Assembly (NCBI GenBank): GCA_001184405.1
Contig: LFMX01000020.1
Location: 1-64,000, forward strand
DNA length: 64,000 nt
Direction: 5' to 3'
DNA from: Candidatus Burkholderia humilis
GTDB taxonomy: Bacteria; Pseudomonadota; Gammaproteobacteria; Burkholderiales; Burkholderiaceae
Below are positions 42,014 through 51,775 of the stretch, piece by piece; the stretch's first letter is position 1; each line of letters begins with the position of its first letter. The notes under the pieces were generated by a model. It saw only the letters and a list, made by a program, of their open reading frames with translations. It made no database searches and had not been told where the DNA came from. A program made the translations under genes and the position numbers.

Positions 42014-43020
42014 TTAGCGGCGCGCGAGCGCGCCGACGTTCTGATTGTTGCGCACCAGTTCGGACACGGTCTTGCGCGCGTCCCAGCGCTGCGCGAGCAC
42101 GGCGCACACTATGAGCATCTGGTGAAAGAGCATGAGCGGCAGCACGACTGCGCCGACCGCGTGCGACGCGAAGATCACCTTGGCCATCGGAATGCCGGAC
42201 GCGAGGCTTTTTTTCGATCCGCAAAAGATGATGGTGATCTGATCGGCGCGACTGAAACCGAGGCGCTTGGCCGCGAACGCGGTAATGCACAGCGCCACCG
42301 CGAGCAGCAGGATATTCACCGCTAGGAGTCCGGCAAGCGTCGAAAGCGAGATCGAATGCCAGATGCCTTCGTTCACGGCTTCGCTGAAGGCCACATAGAC
42401 GACGAGCAGTATCTCGAACCCTGATCGACGAACTTGAGCACCGGCTTGTGCCGGTCCACCCATTTTCCGATGGCCGGCCGCAGCAGTTGCCCGGCAATGA
42501 ACGGCACGAGCAATTGCAACGTGATATTGCCGACGGTGTGCCACGGCGAGCTGGCCGTCGCGCCGTGATTGGTGACGACGAGCCCGACGAGCGTTGGCGT
42601 GATGAAAATGCCGAGCAGGCTCGACGCCGTCGCGCTGCACACGGCGGCGGGCACGTTGCCCTTTGCCATCGACGTGAAAGCGATGGACGATTGCACCGTC
42701 GACGGCAGCGTGCAAAGAAAGAGGATGCCCGTGTAGAGTGCGGGCGTGAGCAGCGGCTTGAGCGCGACGCCGAGCAGCGGAAACAGCGCAAACGTACAGA
42801 GCAGCACGACGAGATGCAAGCGCCAGTGCGTCGCGCCCGCGACGATCGCCTCGCGCGAGAGCTTCGCGCCATGCAGGAAGAACAGCAGCCCGATCGCTAT
42901 GTTGGTGATCCAGTTGAACGCGACCGCCGCGCTGCCGCGGCACGGCAGGAAGCTCGCCACAGTGACGGTGCCGACCAGCGCCAGCGTGAAGTTATCGGGA
43001 AGAAGTTTGGGCCTTGCCAT
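42014..43020 (-). pseudogene. Bile acid:sodium symporter (BASS) family transporter, frameshifted
   Basis: From ATG 43020 (MARPKLLPDNFTLALVGTVT) seven hydrophobic segments are open, including GLLFFLHGAKLSREAIVAG and CTLPSTVQSSIAFTSMAKGN, the SBF-like signature. Near 42425 the frame breaks (KFVDQGSRYCSS in place of KFVDQGFEILLVVYVAFSEA). The last three membrane segments and the FCGSKKSLASGIPMA motif are open in another frame to 42014. A single indel. Confidence 0.87.
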
Positions 43021-43537
43021 CGAAGAATCTCTTACTCGGGCTTGCCGGGCGGTCGTGCTTTTGATTGCCAGCGTCAAGTCAGGAAAACCACAATTTTCGC
43101 TTGTACGCGATTAAATTGGCAAATTCATTTCACTGATCGATTGATTCCAAACGCGCATCAACGCTTATCGACGTTGCTTGCACACAAACTCGCACAGCGA
43201 GCATTAATCGAGCCGAACGACCGGTCGAATTGAAACGTTCGAATTGCTCTGAACAGCACTATTTTCGTCGTACATTTCGGCGCGCAAATCAGTCAGCCTA
43301 AGCGAAAAAACTCTGACTTAACATGGTGTTACAACCATCGACCGGGCCTAACACTTTTTGGCTCGACTGCCGGAGCGCTACCCCATAAATTGTCGAATAC
43401 ACCGGTCGGCGGGTGGGCGCAATACGCAGAAAAGCGTTCATCCGAGAGTGCAGATGATGCAGATGAAGGCCGGACGCCCGCAGCAAAAATTCAAGCGCGC
43501 GGGGCCAATATCCGCTGGATGCAGGTTCGTTTTCGAC
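43021..43537. other. Intergenic region, nothing recognised
   Basis: This 517-bp gap separates divergent genes. Its AT-richer middle part (43070-43330) may hold promoters for both sides, and a short palindrome CGACCGGTCG lies near 43219. No RNA element, repeat or ORF is convincing. Confidence 0.5.
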
Positions 43538-43906
43538 ATGACGCTCACTGGCTTACGCAAGACTACCCGGCTTCTCGTTTCCACGGCGCTCGCTGCGCTG
43601 GCGGTCGTGGGATCGCTCGCGCTCGCCGGGCCGCGCACCGAGTGGCTGACCTCGACCGTTTTCGACGATTCCGCGAGCGGCCGTCAATCTTTGCACTACA
43701 CGCCGGTTGTCGCGAAAGACGGACTCACGCCGGTAAGCGCGGAAGTGCGTCCCGTCGGGCGTGCCGATCAGCCCGTGCAGTTTCGCGGCGCCGGTTCCAT
43801 TCGCGCGGACATCACGCGCTATAACGAAGAACGCAGTGTGCCGCGCACGCAAGTCCGCCCGGCCGACGATGGCCGCGCCGGCACTAACGCGAACTGTCGC
43901 AACTGA
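43538..43906 (+). CDS. Hypothetical exported or membrane-anchored protein
   Basis: A 122-residue protein, MTLTGLRKTTRLLVSTALAA then LAVVGSLALAGPRTEWLTS. The N-terminus is a basic segment followed by a hydrophobic stretch (about residues 11-31), either an uncleaved anchor or a signal peptide. The rest is hydrophilic (ADITRYNEERSVPRTQVRPA). I recognise similar proteins in Burkholderia-group genomes but know no function. The start is chosen for the signal-like N-terminus; a longer in-frame extension upstream is not supported. Confidence 0.6.
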   Translation: MTLTGLRKTTRLLVSTALAALAVVGSLALAGPRTEWLTSTVFDDSASGRQSLHYTPVVAKDGLTPVSAEVRPVGRADQPVQFRGAGSIRADITRYNEERSVPRTQVRPADDGRAGTNANCRN

Positions 43907-44420
43907 TTCGTCTTCGGACTTAACGCCCGAAAAACCGCAGCGTTTAGCGAAACGCGGTTAACGAAAAATTAAAGGCGCGTCCAGTTCCCCTGTCACGCTG
44001 ACGTAATCTCGCCACAGTTTGGCACTGGCGATTCAATAGTCATTCCCCTCTTTTTTCCGCGCACGGACAATGCGGCCTGCGCGCGATTCCGCTTCCCAGG
44101 CAGTTTCCAATTCCCTTTCGATGTCCGGAGAAGCGCGCCGGTGCTCGGTGTACGTGCTCGTTCGCTGCATCAAAACAGCAATGGCGCAACGTCGCGCTTT
44201 CAGCCGAACGACGCCGCGTATCCGAACCGCTATACCCGCAAATAACCAAAAACATTTTTGACCGGAAAAATGGTCCGTAAAGATGGTGCCGCTCCACTGC
44301 GATGCCTCGCCACGAAGCCCAAGAAGGCCGAGAAAGCCATTACCCCGGTCTGACGCGGCGAGCGCACAGTCCCTCGCCCGCCACGCTTTCAATTTTCGAC
44401 AAATGACAGGAGAGTTGTTC
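43907..44420. other. Intergenic region upstream of the porin gene
   Basis: This 514-bp gap has no supported gene. A hairpin AACCGC/GCGGTT with inner CGTTT/AAACG (about 43933-43959) follows the preceding gene without a T tract. The porin promoter and 5' leader must be in the right part; AGGAGAG (44408-44414) is the porin ribosome site. Confidence 0.5.
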
Positions 44421-45525
44421 ATGATGCCAACCGTCAACCGTGCGCCGAAGAAAACGGTGAAAGCAACGGTCAAGGCCACCGCAGTCGCCGCGCTGATCGG
44501 CGTGCTCGCCGCAGGGACGGCGCACGTGCAGTCGAGCGTTTCGTTGTACGGGCAGGTCGACGAATGGGTCGGCGCCACGAAGTTTCCGGGCGGCGATCGC
44601 GCGTGGAACGTGTCGGGCGGCGGCATGTCGACGTCCTACTGGGGCATGAAGGGCGCTGAAGACCTGGGCGGCGGCTATAGGCGATCTTCACGCTGGAGTC
44701 GTTCTTACGCGCGCAAAACGGTCAGTACGGCCGCTTCCAGGGCGACACGTTTCTTCGCCCGCAATTCGTACGTCGGCATTCAAGGCCCAATCGGTACGTT
44801 CACCGCCGACCGTTTGACCACGCAACTCTTCGTCTCGACGATTTTCTTCAACCCGTTCGTCGATTCGTACGTGTTCTCGCCGATGGTCTACCACGTGTTC
44901 CTCGGTCAGGGCACGTTCCCGACCTACACGACGGACCAGGGCGTGACGGGCGATTCCGGCTGGAACAACGCGGTTCAGTACACGACGCCTGACTTCAACG
45001 GTCTGTCGGGCAGCGCGATGTACGCGTTCGGCAACAACGCCGGCGACGGCCGCTCGAAGAAGTGGAGCGCGCAGTTCCTGTACTTCCACGGCCCGTTCGT
45101 GGCGACCGGCGTGTATTAACGTGAACTACAACAACGCGCCGGGCGACCTCGTCAATTCGAACGCGTTCGCCATTCCCGGCTTCAAGAGCCAGTCGGTCGC
45201 GCAACTGGGCGCGTCGTACGACATGAAGTACGTCAAGTTCTTCGCGCAGTACATGTACACGAAGAACGACATCGAGCCGACCTCGTTCCACGTCAACACC
45301 GGACAAGGCGGCGTGACGATTCCGGTCGGCCCCGGCACGGTGATGGCGTCGTACGCGTACTCGCGCAGCAACGGCGGTCTGGATCAGACGCACAAGAGCT
45401 GGGTGGTCGGCTACGACTATCCGCTGTCCAAGCGCACCAACGTCTACGCGGCGTACCTGAACGACAAGTACACGAGCCAGTCGTCGGGCAACACGTACGG
45501 CGTGGGCATCCGCGCGAAGTTCTAA
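44421..45525 (+). pseudogene. Outer-membrane porin (Gram-negative general porin type), frameshifted
   Basis: ATG 44421 begins a signal peptide (ATAVAALIGVLAAGTAHVQS) and the first beta strand SVSLYGQVDEWVG. A frameshift near 44680 garbles about 25 residues until 44755, where the barrel resumes (RNSYVGIQGPIGTFTADRLT). An extra A at about 45118 turns GVYYVNYN into a TAA stop, and the last six strands (MNYNNAPGDLVNSNAFAIPG to YGVGIRAKF, with the terminal aromatic residue) lie in another frame. Betaproteobacterial trimeric porins are about 360 residues, which fits the 1.1-kb span. Confidence 0.88.
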
Positions 45526-45540
45526 GCGTTACGCGATGCA

Positions 45541-45578
45541 AAACGAAACACCGCGCCTTCGAGCGCGGTGTTTCGTTT
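45541..45578. terminator. Bidirectional terminator between porin and nitronate monooxygenase genes
   Basis: A perfect 16-bp stem, AAACGAAACACCGCGC (45541-45556) with GCGCGGTGTTTCGTTT (45563-45578), has a 6-base loop and T-rich ends in both directions. It separates two convergent pseudogenes; the minus-strand gene's stop codon falls at its edge. Confidence 0.8.
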
Positions 45579-46449
45579 AAGCGGCGGGAGAAATCAATCG
45601 ACTCTTCGCGTCGTCGTATTCGCGCTTCAGACGCGCGACCAGTTCCGCCACGCTCGGCACGTCTTCCATCAGGCCGACGCCCTGACCCGCGCCCCAGAGT
45701 CCTTCCACGCTTTCGCCTTGCTGGTGCCATCGGAGAAATTCATGGCGGTTTTGTCGGAGACGGGCAGCGCGTCCGGATCGAGGACCGTGTTCACGATGCT
45801 CTCGCGAATGTAGTTCCCGTGCACGCCCGTAAACAGATTCGTGTAGATAATGTCCGCCGCGCTCGAATCGACGATCGCCTGTTTGTAGCTGTCCAGCGCA
45901 TGCGCCTCTTTCGTCGCGATAAAGCGCGTGCCCATATACGAGGTCCGCGCCCATCGCCTGCGCGGCGAGAATCGATCCGCCGTTGGCGATCGCGCCGGAC
46001 AGCACGATCGGCCCGTCGACGCCGGCTTCGAGCGCCTTTTGCGCATGCCGCAGATTGATCACGTCATGCAGCACGATGCCACCGTACGCATGCACGGCGA
46101 TCATCTCCTTGACCGGCGCGCGCAGACTCGTGATGAAAATCGGCACCTTGTGATCGACGCACACGTGCACGTCTTCTTCGAGCCGCGCGTTCGACTGATG
46201 CACGATCTGATTCACCGCGATCGGCCCGATCACCGCGTCCGGATTCGCGGCCTTGTGCGCGGCGAGTTCGGCCTGAATCTGCGTGAGCCATTCGTCGAGC
46301 GCACCGGCGGGGCGCGCATTGAGCGCCGGAAACGAACCGACGATGCCCGCCTTGCATTGCGCGAGCACGAGTTCCGGATAACTGACGATGAACATCGGCG
46401 ACCCGACGACGGGCAGCGCAAGGTGCTGCAGGATGGCGGGAAGGGCCAT
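45577..46449 (-). pseudogene. Nitronate monooxygenase family protein, two frameshifts
   Basis: From ATG 46449 (MALPAILQHLALPVVGSPMF) the FMN-binding barrel is open through VHAYGGIVLHDVINLRHAQ and GPIVLSGAIANGGSILAAQA. The frame breaks near 45935, and another frame carries TNLFTGVHGNYIRESIVN and ALPVSDKTAMNF. A second break near 45710 precedes WGAGQGVGLMEDVPSVAELV, in the first frame again. Intact relatives oxidise nitroalkanes such as propionate 3-nitronate or act as 2-nitropropane dioxygenases. Confidence 0.85.
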
Positions 46450-46714
46450 GACGTGCGTCTCCTGAAGAGTGGCTGAGCAGCCTGATTGATTTTAGGATCG
46501 TCGCGCGTTTTGCGGCATGAAACGGCACGGACGATAGAACTGCCGGGCGCAACGTCTATAAAACGATCGTTCGATTATAGGCAGCGCAGTCGTCGTGCCG
46601 ACACGCGATTTCCCGAGGAAGTCTTCGGTTTTGGGCCTTCGAAGCACTGCTGCACGTGAGCGCCGATGCCGCGCGGTCTAGAATGTCTGGCAATCCCACG
46701 AACAAGAAAAAATC

Positions 46715-47593
46715 ATGTCTTTTGGAGACTATGCGCCGTTCCGCGTGCCAGGCGCGGGCGCGGAAATTGCCGGAATGAAAGGCGGGGACGGGCCGCCGCT
46801 TTTGCTTTTGCATGGATATCCGCAGACGTATGAAATCTGGCACAAGTGCGCCGATGAACTCGCGTGACATTTCGCCGTCATCGCGACGGATTTGCGCGAT
46901 TACGGCGCGTCGGGCAAACCGGACAGCGACGCGCAGCACACGCCGTATTCGAAGTGCCGCATGGCGGCGGACCAGATCGCCGTCATGCGGCACTTCGGCT
47001 TCGAGCGCTTTCTGGTGTGCTCGCACGATCGCGGTGCGCGCGTCGCGCATCGGATGGCGATGGATTTTCCCGATGCCGTCGATGCTCGACATCGCACCGA
47101 CGCTCGCAATGTACGAATCGACGGATCGTGCATTCGCCACCGCGTACTTCCACTGGTTCTTTCTGATCCAGCCGTCGCCGCTGCCGGAAGTGCTGATCGG
47201 CGGCAATCCGGGCGCGTATATCGATCGCGTATGGGCAATCGTTCCGCCGGACTCGCGCCGTTCGCGCCGCACGCGTTGCTGGCGTATCGCGATGCGTTCG
47301 CGTCGCCCGGCGCGGTCTTCGCAATGTGCGAGGACTATCGCGCGTCGGCGGGCATCGATCTGGAACACGATCGTGCGGATATCGAGCGCGGGCTAAAAGT
47401 CGCGTGTCCGTTGCGCGTCTTGTGGGGCGAACAAGGCGTGATCGAGCGATGTTTCGATGCGCTCGACGAATGGCGCAAAGTCGCGCGCGATGTGAGCGGA
47501 CACGCGCTGCCGTGCGGCCACTACATTCCGGAAGAAGCGCCTCAGTTGCTCCTTGCGGAAATGCGCGCGTTCTTTGAAACGGACGCTTCGTGA
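46715..47593 (+). pseudogene. Alpha/beta-hydrolase (haloacetate dehalogenase-like), broken
   Basis: ATG 46715 begins [20 protein letters not shown] and the oxyanion region [17 protein letters not shown]. An in-frame TGA (46865-46867) replaces the arginine codon expected before HFAVIATDLRDYG; CGA-to-TGA explains it. The nucleophile region VCSHDRGARVAHRMAMDFPD follows. A frameshift near 47080 and another near 47230 separate LDIAPTLAMYESTDRAFATA from the C-terminal part (LRVLWGEQGVIERCFDALDE, SGHALPCGHYIPEEAPQLLL). At least three lesions. Confidence 0.85.
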
Positions 47594-47674
47594 ACATTCA
47601 TGCACTGTTTAGCTGCCCGTTAAAAATCTGTAGGGAAAGCACCGATGCATGCAAAAATCTGTCGCGTTAGGATG

Positions 47675-47699
47675 GTCGTGACGTTGATCACGTCACGAC
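47675..47699. promoter_or_regulatory. 10-bp inverted repeat, possible operator
   Basis: GTCGTGACGT (47675-47684) and ACGTCACGAC (47690-47699) form a perfect inverted repeat around a 5-base centre, between a plus-strand and a minus-strand pseudogene. It may be a regulator-binding site or the base of an RNA hairpin. No T tract follows directly. Confidence 0.35.
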
Positions 47700-47705
47700 A
47701 ATTCT

Positions 47706-47738
47706 GCCGCTTGCCGTAGATGACAAGCGGCTTTCTTT
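47706..47738 (+). terminator. Terminator downstream of the hydrolase gene
   Basis: GCCGCTTG and CAAGCGGC form an 8-bp stem around a 10-base loop, followed on the plus strand by CTTTCTTTTT. It lies 110 bases past the hydrolase pseudogene. Confidence 0.65.
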
Positions 47739-47759
47739 TTGGTTTTTTCTTTTGGTGCT

Positions 47760-48669
47760 TCACGGGATGCGCACGGTTTCGCCATCCACGTTCACCGCGC
47801 CGCTTTTCGCCAATTCCCTCAACAGTTTTTCGATCAGCGCGCGACGTTCATGCGCGGGCGCGAGCATATTTGCGGTGGCGCGCATGGCACGCGGATTCGG
47901 TCATCGCGAGCAGATCGCTTATGCGCATGGCGCGCGTTTCCATCAGCTTGAAAACGATCAGCACTTTCAGCGCGTTCTTCGCATTGCGGGCCGGATCGGC
48001 TTGCAGATAATCGAGCCGCGAATAAGCGATTTCCAGCGCGCGTGACATTGGCGAACGGCGCGCCGTGGCCGGGAATCACGGCATCGACATGCAGTTTGGC
48101 GATGACGTCCAACACCGCGCGCTCTTGCGCGAAACCGCTCTCGCCTTCGAGTTCCGGAAAGATCACGCCGAAGCCGTTTTCCCACAACGCGTCCGCGCTG
48201 ATCAGCACGCGCGCTTCTTCGCAGTACAACATGAGCGAATGCGGATCGTGGCCCGGCGCGTCGAACACACGCCATTCGACGTTCGCGAGCGTCGCCGTCG
48301 GCGATCGTGCCGGTGAAGTCGAAGCGATCGCAGCGCTGACCGGTCGCTTTGTACGCGAGCGCGTCTTCGTCCCAGTCGCGCGGCGCGCGTTTCGCTCGAC
48401 GGAATCAGCGTGTCGCACGCGTAAGCGGCCTGAAGCAGCGCGTTGCCACCGCAATGATCCGAATGCAAGTGCGTGTTGACGATCGCGTTCAGCTTGCGCG
48501 CACCGAGCGCCTGCCGAACCAGCGCGAGCGTCTGCGGCGCGTGCGATGCGTAACCGGTGTCGATCAGCGTGGCGTTGTCATTGCTCGTAAACAGCACATT
48601 GTTCGATGATAGCCAGCCGCGCTCGAACACGGTCATCGAATGACGAACACTTGGCGGCAGCACGTTCAC
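47760..48669 (-). pseudogene. Metallo-beta-lactamase-fold hydrolase, multiply frameshifted
   Basis: From ATG 48669 (MNVLPPSVRHSMTVFERGWL) the zinc motif is visible in NTHLHSDHCGGNALL. The frame is lost near 48400 and resumes elsewhere (WRVFDAPGHDPHSLMLYCEE, FGVIFPELEGESGFAQERAV, VDAVIPGHGAPFANVTRA). Two more shifts follow near 48040 and 47850, before a recognisable end (LAKSGAVNVDGETVRIP) at TGA 47760. At least four lesions. Confidence 0.82.
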
Positions 48670-49090
48670 GCGGACCTCGCTTTATGCATGACAACAATGG
48701 TCGCCGTCGCTTTCATCACCGTTTCGCCCAGTTGATTGCGCGCGCCGCCTTCGAGCTTGACGAGATTGCCGCCGAGACTCGCCTTCCATTTCGCATCGAT
48801 GACGCGCCAGCGCATGGTCAGGGTGTCGTTCGCCTTCACCGCGCGCGTGAGCCTGATGCCGAATTCGAGGCCGAGCGGCTGCGCATCGCGCGAAAAGTGG
48901 GCGGCGAGCATCGCCATGAGATGGGCGGTCGGCTGCGTGCCCGACGCGATCAGCGTGCCGAAGCGGCTGGCGCGCGCGTAGGCGTCGTCGTGATGCAGCG
49001 GGTTCGTATCGTGACGAGCGTTGCGAAATCTCGAATGGACTCGGGCGGCAGATCGAGCGTCGCCTCGAACGTTTCACCGATGGTCACGAC
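48666..49090 (-). pseudogene. MaoC-like dehydratase, N-terminally truncated and frameshifted
   Basis: The minus-strand reading GETFEATLDLPPESIRDFAT matches the start of a MaoC-type hot-dog domain, preceded directly by unrelated YbaK sequence. Near 49015 a frameshift separates this from the next part (RASRFGTLIASGTQPTAHLM, GLEFGIRLTRAVKANDTLTM), which is open to 48666. The true N-terminus was lost in a deletion that joined this gene to ybaK. Confidence 0.75.
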
Positions 49091-49351
49091 GCGCGCCTCG
49101 ACCTTCGCCTCGTCCACGCGATTCGCGCCGCTCGCGATCACGAGCATGGGCGCGTCGTCGTCCCTGCGGCGAAACAGAATGGATTTGACGATCTGCGCGA
49201 TCGAGCAGCCAAGCCCCGCTGCGGCTTCGGCGGACGTTTTGCCGGTTTCCGGCAGCATGACCACGGCATGCGGATGGCCGCGCTCCTTCAGCAACAGCGC
49301 GACGCGGCGCGCGGAGTTAGGCAATTGGTCGATGTTCGTTGCTTCTGTCAT
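49091..49351 (-). pseudogene. YbaK/ProX-type aminoacyl-tRNA deacylase fragment
   Basis: ATG 49351 opens MTEATNIDQLPNSARRVALL and the YbaK core (HPHAVVMLPETGKTSAEAAA, IAQIVKSILFRRRDDDAPML, VIASGANRVDEAKVEAR, including the conserved lysine). At residue 87 the family similarity stops and the frame passes without a break into MaoC-type sequence. About half of the editing domain is absent. The joint frame ends at 48950. Confidence 0.78.
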
Positions 49352-49387
49352 TGCGTTCGCTTCTGAAGTTGGATTGTGCAGCTTGCC

Positions 49388-50311
49388 TCAAACGCACGCC
49401 GCCGCGCCACTCTGCCGTTTGGCCAACAATGCCTTTCCGGCACGCGATGCGTTCGGCTTGCCGATGGCGCGCGAGATGAAATCGCCGATCTCGACGAGCT
49501 GATCCAGATCCACGCCCGTTTCGATGCCGAGTCCGTTCAGCAGATACACGACATCTTCGGTCGCAACATTGCTCGTCGCGCCTTTCGCGTACGGACAGCC
49601 GCCCAGCCCCGCGACCGACGTATGAAATATCTCGATGCCTTCGAGCAGCGCCGCATAAATATTGCCGATGGCTTGCCCGTAGGTATCGTGGAAATGGCCG
49701 GAAAGACGCTCGCGCGGAAAGACGTTCGATGCCGCCGCCATCACTTCGCGCGTGCGCTTGGGCGTGCCGATGCCGATCGTATCCGCGATATCGATTTCGT
49801 CGCAGCCGAGCGCTTTTATCCGTTTGACCACATCGACCACGGATTCGATGCTCACTTCGCCCTGATACGGACAGCCGAACGCGCACGAAATACTGCCGCG
49901 CAGCCGCATGCCCGCGTCCTTCGCGGCTTTCGCAACCGGCTCGAATCGCGCGATGCTTTCCGCGATGCTGCAGTTGATGTTCTTCTGCGAGAACGCCTCG
50001 CTTGCCGCGCCGAAGATCACGATTTCATCGGCTTTCGATTCGAGCGCGCCTTCGAAGCCTCGCATATTCGGCGTGAGCACCGAATAGAGCGTGCCGGACA
50101 AGCGTTCGATCCCGGCCATGACGACGGTGGCATCGGCCATTTGGGGGACCCATTTCGGCGAAACGAACGAGGCCGATTCGACATTGCGCAGTCCCGCCCG
50201 CGCGAGCCGGTTCACGAGTTCGATCTTGGTTTGCGTCGGCACGAATTCTTTCTCGTTCTGCAGACCGTCGCGCGCCCCGACTTCGACGATTTTCACTTGG
50301 GCGGGAATCAT
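49388..50311 (-). CDS. mvaB: Hydroxymethylglutaryl-CoA lyase
   Basis: The enzyme cleaves HMG-CoA to acetoacetate and acetyl-CoA, the last step of leucine degradation. The 307-residue TIM-barrel protein has VEVGARDGLQNEKEFVPT (catalytic R and D), RLSGHFHDTYGQAIGNIY (metal-binding His pair) and SVAGLGGCPYAKGATSNVATEDV (catalytic cysteine). It is complete. Immediately upstream, between 22 and 133 bases before the start codon, lies a 16-copy GATATTT array where the promoter would be expected. Other leucine-pathway genes are not in the window. Confidence 0.93.
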   Translation of the reverse strand: MIPAQVKIVEVGARDGLQNEKEFVPTQTKIELVNRLARAGLRNVESASFVSPKWVPQMADATVVMAGIERLSGTLYSVLTPNMRGFEGALESKADEIVIFGAASEAFSQKNINCSIAESIARFEPVAKAAKDAGMRLRGSISCAFGCPYQGEVSIESVVDVVKRIKALGCDEIDIADTIGIGTPKRTREVMAAASNVFPRERLSGHFHDTYGQAIGNIYAALLEGIEIFHTSVAGLGGCPYAKGATSNVATEDVVYLLNGLGIETGVDLDQLVEIGDFISRAIGKPNASRAGKALLAKRQSGAAACV

Positions 50312-50332
50312 GGCTGTCTCCTGAAATGTTTT

Positions 50333-50444
50333 GATATTTGATATTTGATATTTGATATTTGATATTTGATATTTGATATTTGATATTTGATATTTGATAT
50401 TTGATATTTGATATTTGATATTTGATATTTGATATTTGATATTT
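50333..50444. repeat. 16 perfect tandem copies of the 7-mer GATATTT
   Basis: A 112-bp microsatellite of sixteen identical 7-bp units (read as AAATATC on the minus strand) lies upstream of mvaB, starting 22 bases from its ATG. It is pure A/T-rich sequence in an otherwise G+C-rich region. Each unit contains a -10-like element (GATATT or, on the other strand, AATATC). Because 7 is not a multiple of 3 and the tract is upstream of a gene, slippage would change promoter spacing. Confidence 0.97.
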
Positions 50445-50537
50445 TAGCGGGAAATGAAGAGGGTTGCCAGAATCGGTCGGAATAGGCGATTTAACGCAGC
50501 AGATTAAATGTTTGGTATGCGTAGTAAATCGCGAGTG

Positions 50538-51337
50538 TTAATAACCGCGCGCAATATCCACCGCACCGCTGATCCGCTCACCTTTCTCCAGCGCTTTGAT
50601 CTTCCACGCAATCTGCACGATGCTTTCCGCCCGCAACGTTTCAGCCGCGATATGCGGCGTGATGCTCACGCGCGGATGCGTCCAAAATGCGTGTTCGTGC
50701 GGCAGCGGCTCGGTGTGAAACACGTCGAGCGTCGCGGCGGCGATCTGGCCGCTGTCGAGCGCGGCGAGCAGATCGTCATCGACCAGATGCGCGCCGCGCT
50801 CGATATTCACGACATACGCGCCGCGCGCGAGCTTATCGAACGTGCGCGCGTTCAGAATGCCTTCGGTGTCCGGCGTGTGCGGCAACAGATTGATGAGCAC
50901 GTTGAGTTCGAGCACGCCGACGTTGAAGCGCGCGCGATCGTGCTGCGGCCGTTTTTCCCAGCGGCCTTCGCGTTGCTGGGCGTCGAATTCATCGAAACGG
51001 CGCAGATAGCGCAGCACGCAATACGTCGTGTATTCGATCATCTGTTGCGACATGCCAGTGTCTTCCAGACGCACGAGCAGCGCATTGGACGGCAGCGTGC
51101 CGGGTTCCTTGCGCTCGACGTCGAGAATGGCATCGACGCCTGGCCGAGATTGAACACGACCTTCAGATCCGGACGATTCGCGAACAACTCGCGCGGTGCG
51201 CGCCAGACGATGGCGTAGTCGGCGGGCGCGGTGTTGCCGGGTTGCCAGACGCGCAGGTCGGCATCGGGGAGTTCGCGCTGGAGGCCGCTGAGCCAGGCAT
51301 CGGTGTCGGCGTTTGCTTCGTGGAAGAGGATTTTCAT
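50538..51337 (-). pseudogene. GhrA-type D-2-hydroxyacid dehydrogenase, Rossmann core deleted
   Basis: From ATG 51337 (MKILFHEANADTDAWLSGLQ) the substrate domain is open until a frameshift near 51140. The next frame has MSQQMIEYTTYCVLRYLRRF and then FNVGVLELNVLINLLPHTPD. Relatives have about 50 residues between GVL and VLINLLPHT, including the GxGxxG NAD-binding loop; these are missing in frame. The C-terminal catalytic region (LARGAYVVNIERGAHLVDDD, DVFHTEPLPHEHAFWTHPRV with H) remains. Intact relatives reduce glyoxylate or hydroxypyruvate. Confidence 0.83.
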
Positions 51338-51404
51338 GGACGAGAAGGGAGGTGTTGTCGGGTCATTCTACGTGGGGCGTTGTTTTGCTTGCTGCTTTTG
51401 TCTT

Positions 51405-51492
51405 GGCTTTTTTTCAGTAGCCGCCTCCCCGGCGGGGGATTACTTTCTTTGCTGCTGCAAAGAAAGTAATCAAAGAAAGCAGCTTTTCAACC
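51405..51492 (+). repeat. Dispersed intergenic repeat, family 1, copy 2
   Basis: The sequence TTTCAGTAGCCGCCTCCCCG, GGCGGGGGATTACTTTCTTT, GCTGCTGCAAAGAAAGTAAT and CAAAGAAAGCAGCTTTTCAA aligns with the minus strand of 20272-20368. Its first part also matches one arm of the palindrome at 20101-20173. An internal inverted repeat (ATTACTTTCTTTG with CAAAGAAAGTAAT) would form a hairpin of 13 bp. Confidence 0.75.
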
Positions 51493-51554
51493 ACGCACGA
51501 AGCATGTTCCGGGTGATGGGTTTTCTCCTTTCCGTGGGCTAATAGCGGGTGCCC

Positions 51555-51710
51555 TCAAAACGGAATCGGGCCGGGTACCCATACGATCCGTGCTTTCTCG
51601 CCTACCTTGGTAACGGTCCCCTTCGGCTGACACCGGCCTGCTTCACGGCCGGTGTCGGTCATCAAAGGAAACCGGTAGTGAATCACCGAAACGTGCCTCG
51701 CCTGCGGCAT
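51555..51710 (-). CDS. Possible small protein, unrecognised
   Basis: A 51-residue minus-strand frame, MPQARHVSVIHYRFPLMTDT then GREAGRCQPKGTVTKVGEK, between the bio cluster and a dispersed repeat. Codon use looks protein-like, but an internal inverted repeat (GACACCGGCC/GGCCGGTGTC, 51629-51656) falls inside it, so the region could instead be an RNA or regulatory element. No family was recognised. Confidence 0.25.
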   Translation of the reverse strand: MPQARHVSVIHYRFPLMTDTGREAGRCQPKGTVTKVGEKARIVWVPGPIPF

Positions 51711-51775
51711 CGATTTTTCGCTATTCGGCCGCACCTCGATTTGCGCTTTCTTGCTTGCGCTTCCCTCGTCGTTGG

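Noticed and set aside
50333-50444. CRISPR array
   Set aside because: The unit is 7 bp with no spacers; it is a microsatellite.
51540-51710. Cobalamin-type riboswitch next to the bio cluster
   Set aside because: GGTGCCC and AATCGGG occur, but the B12-box and the order of elements do not fit.
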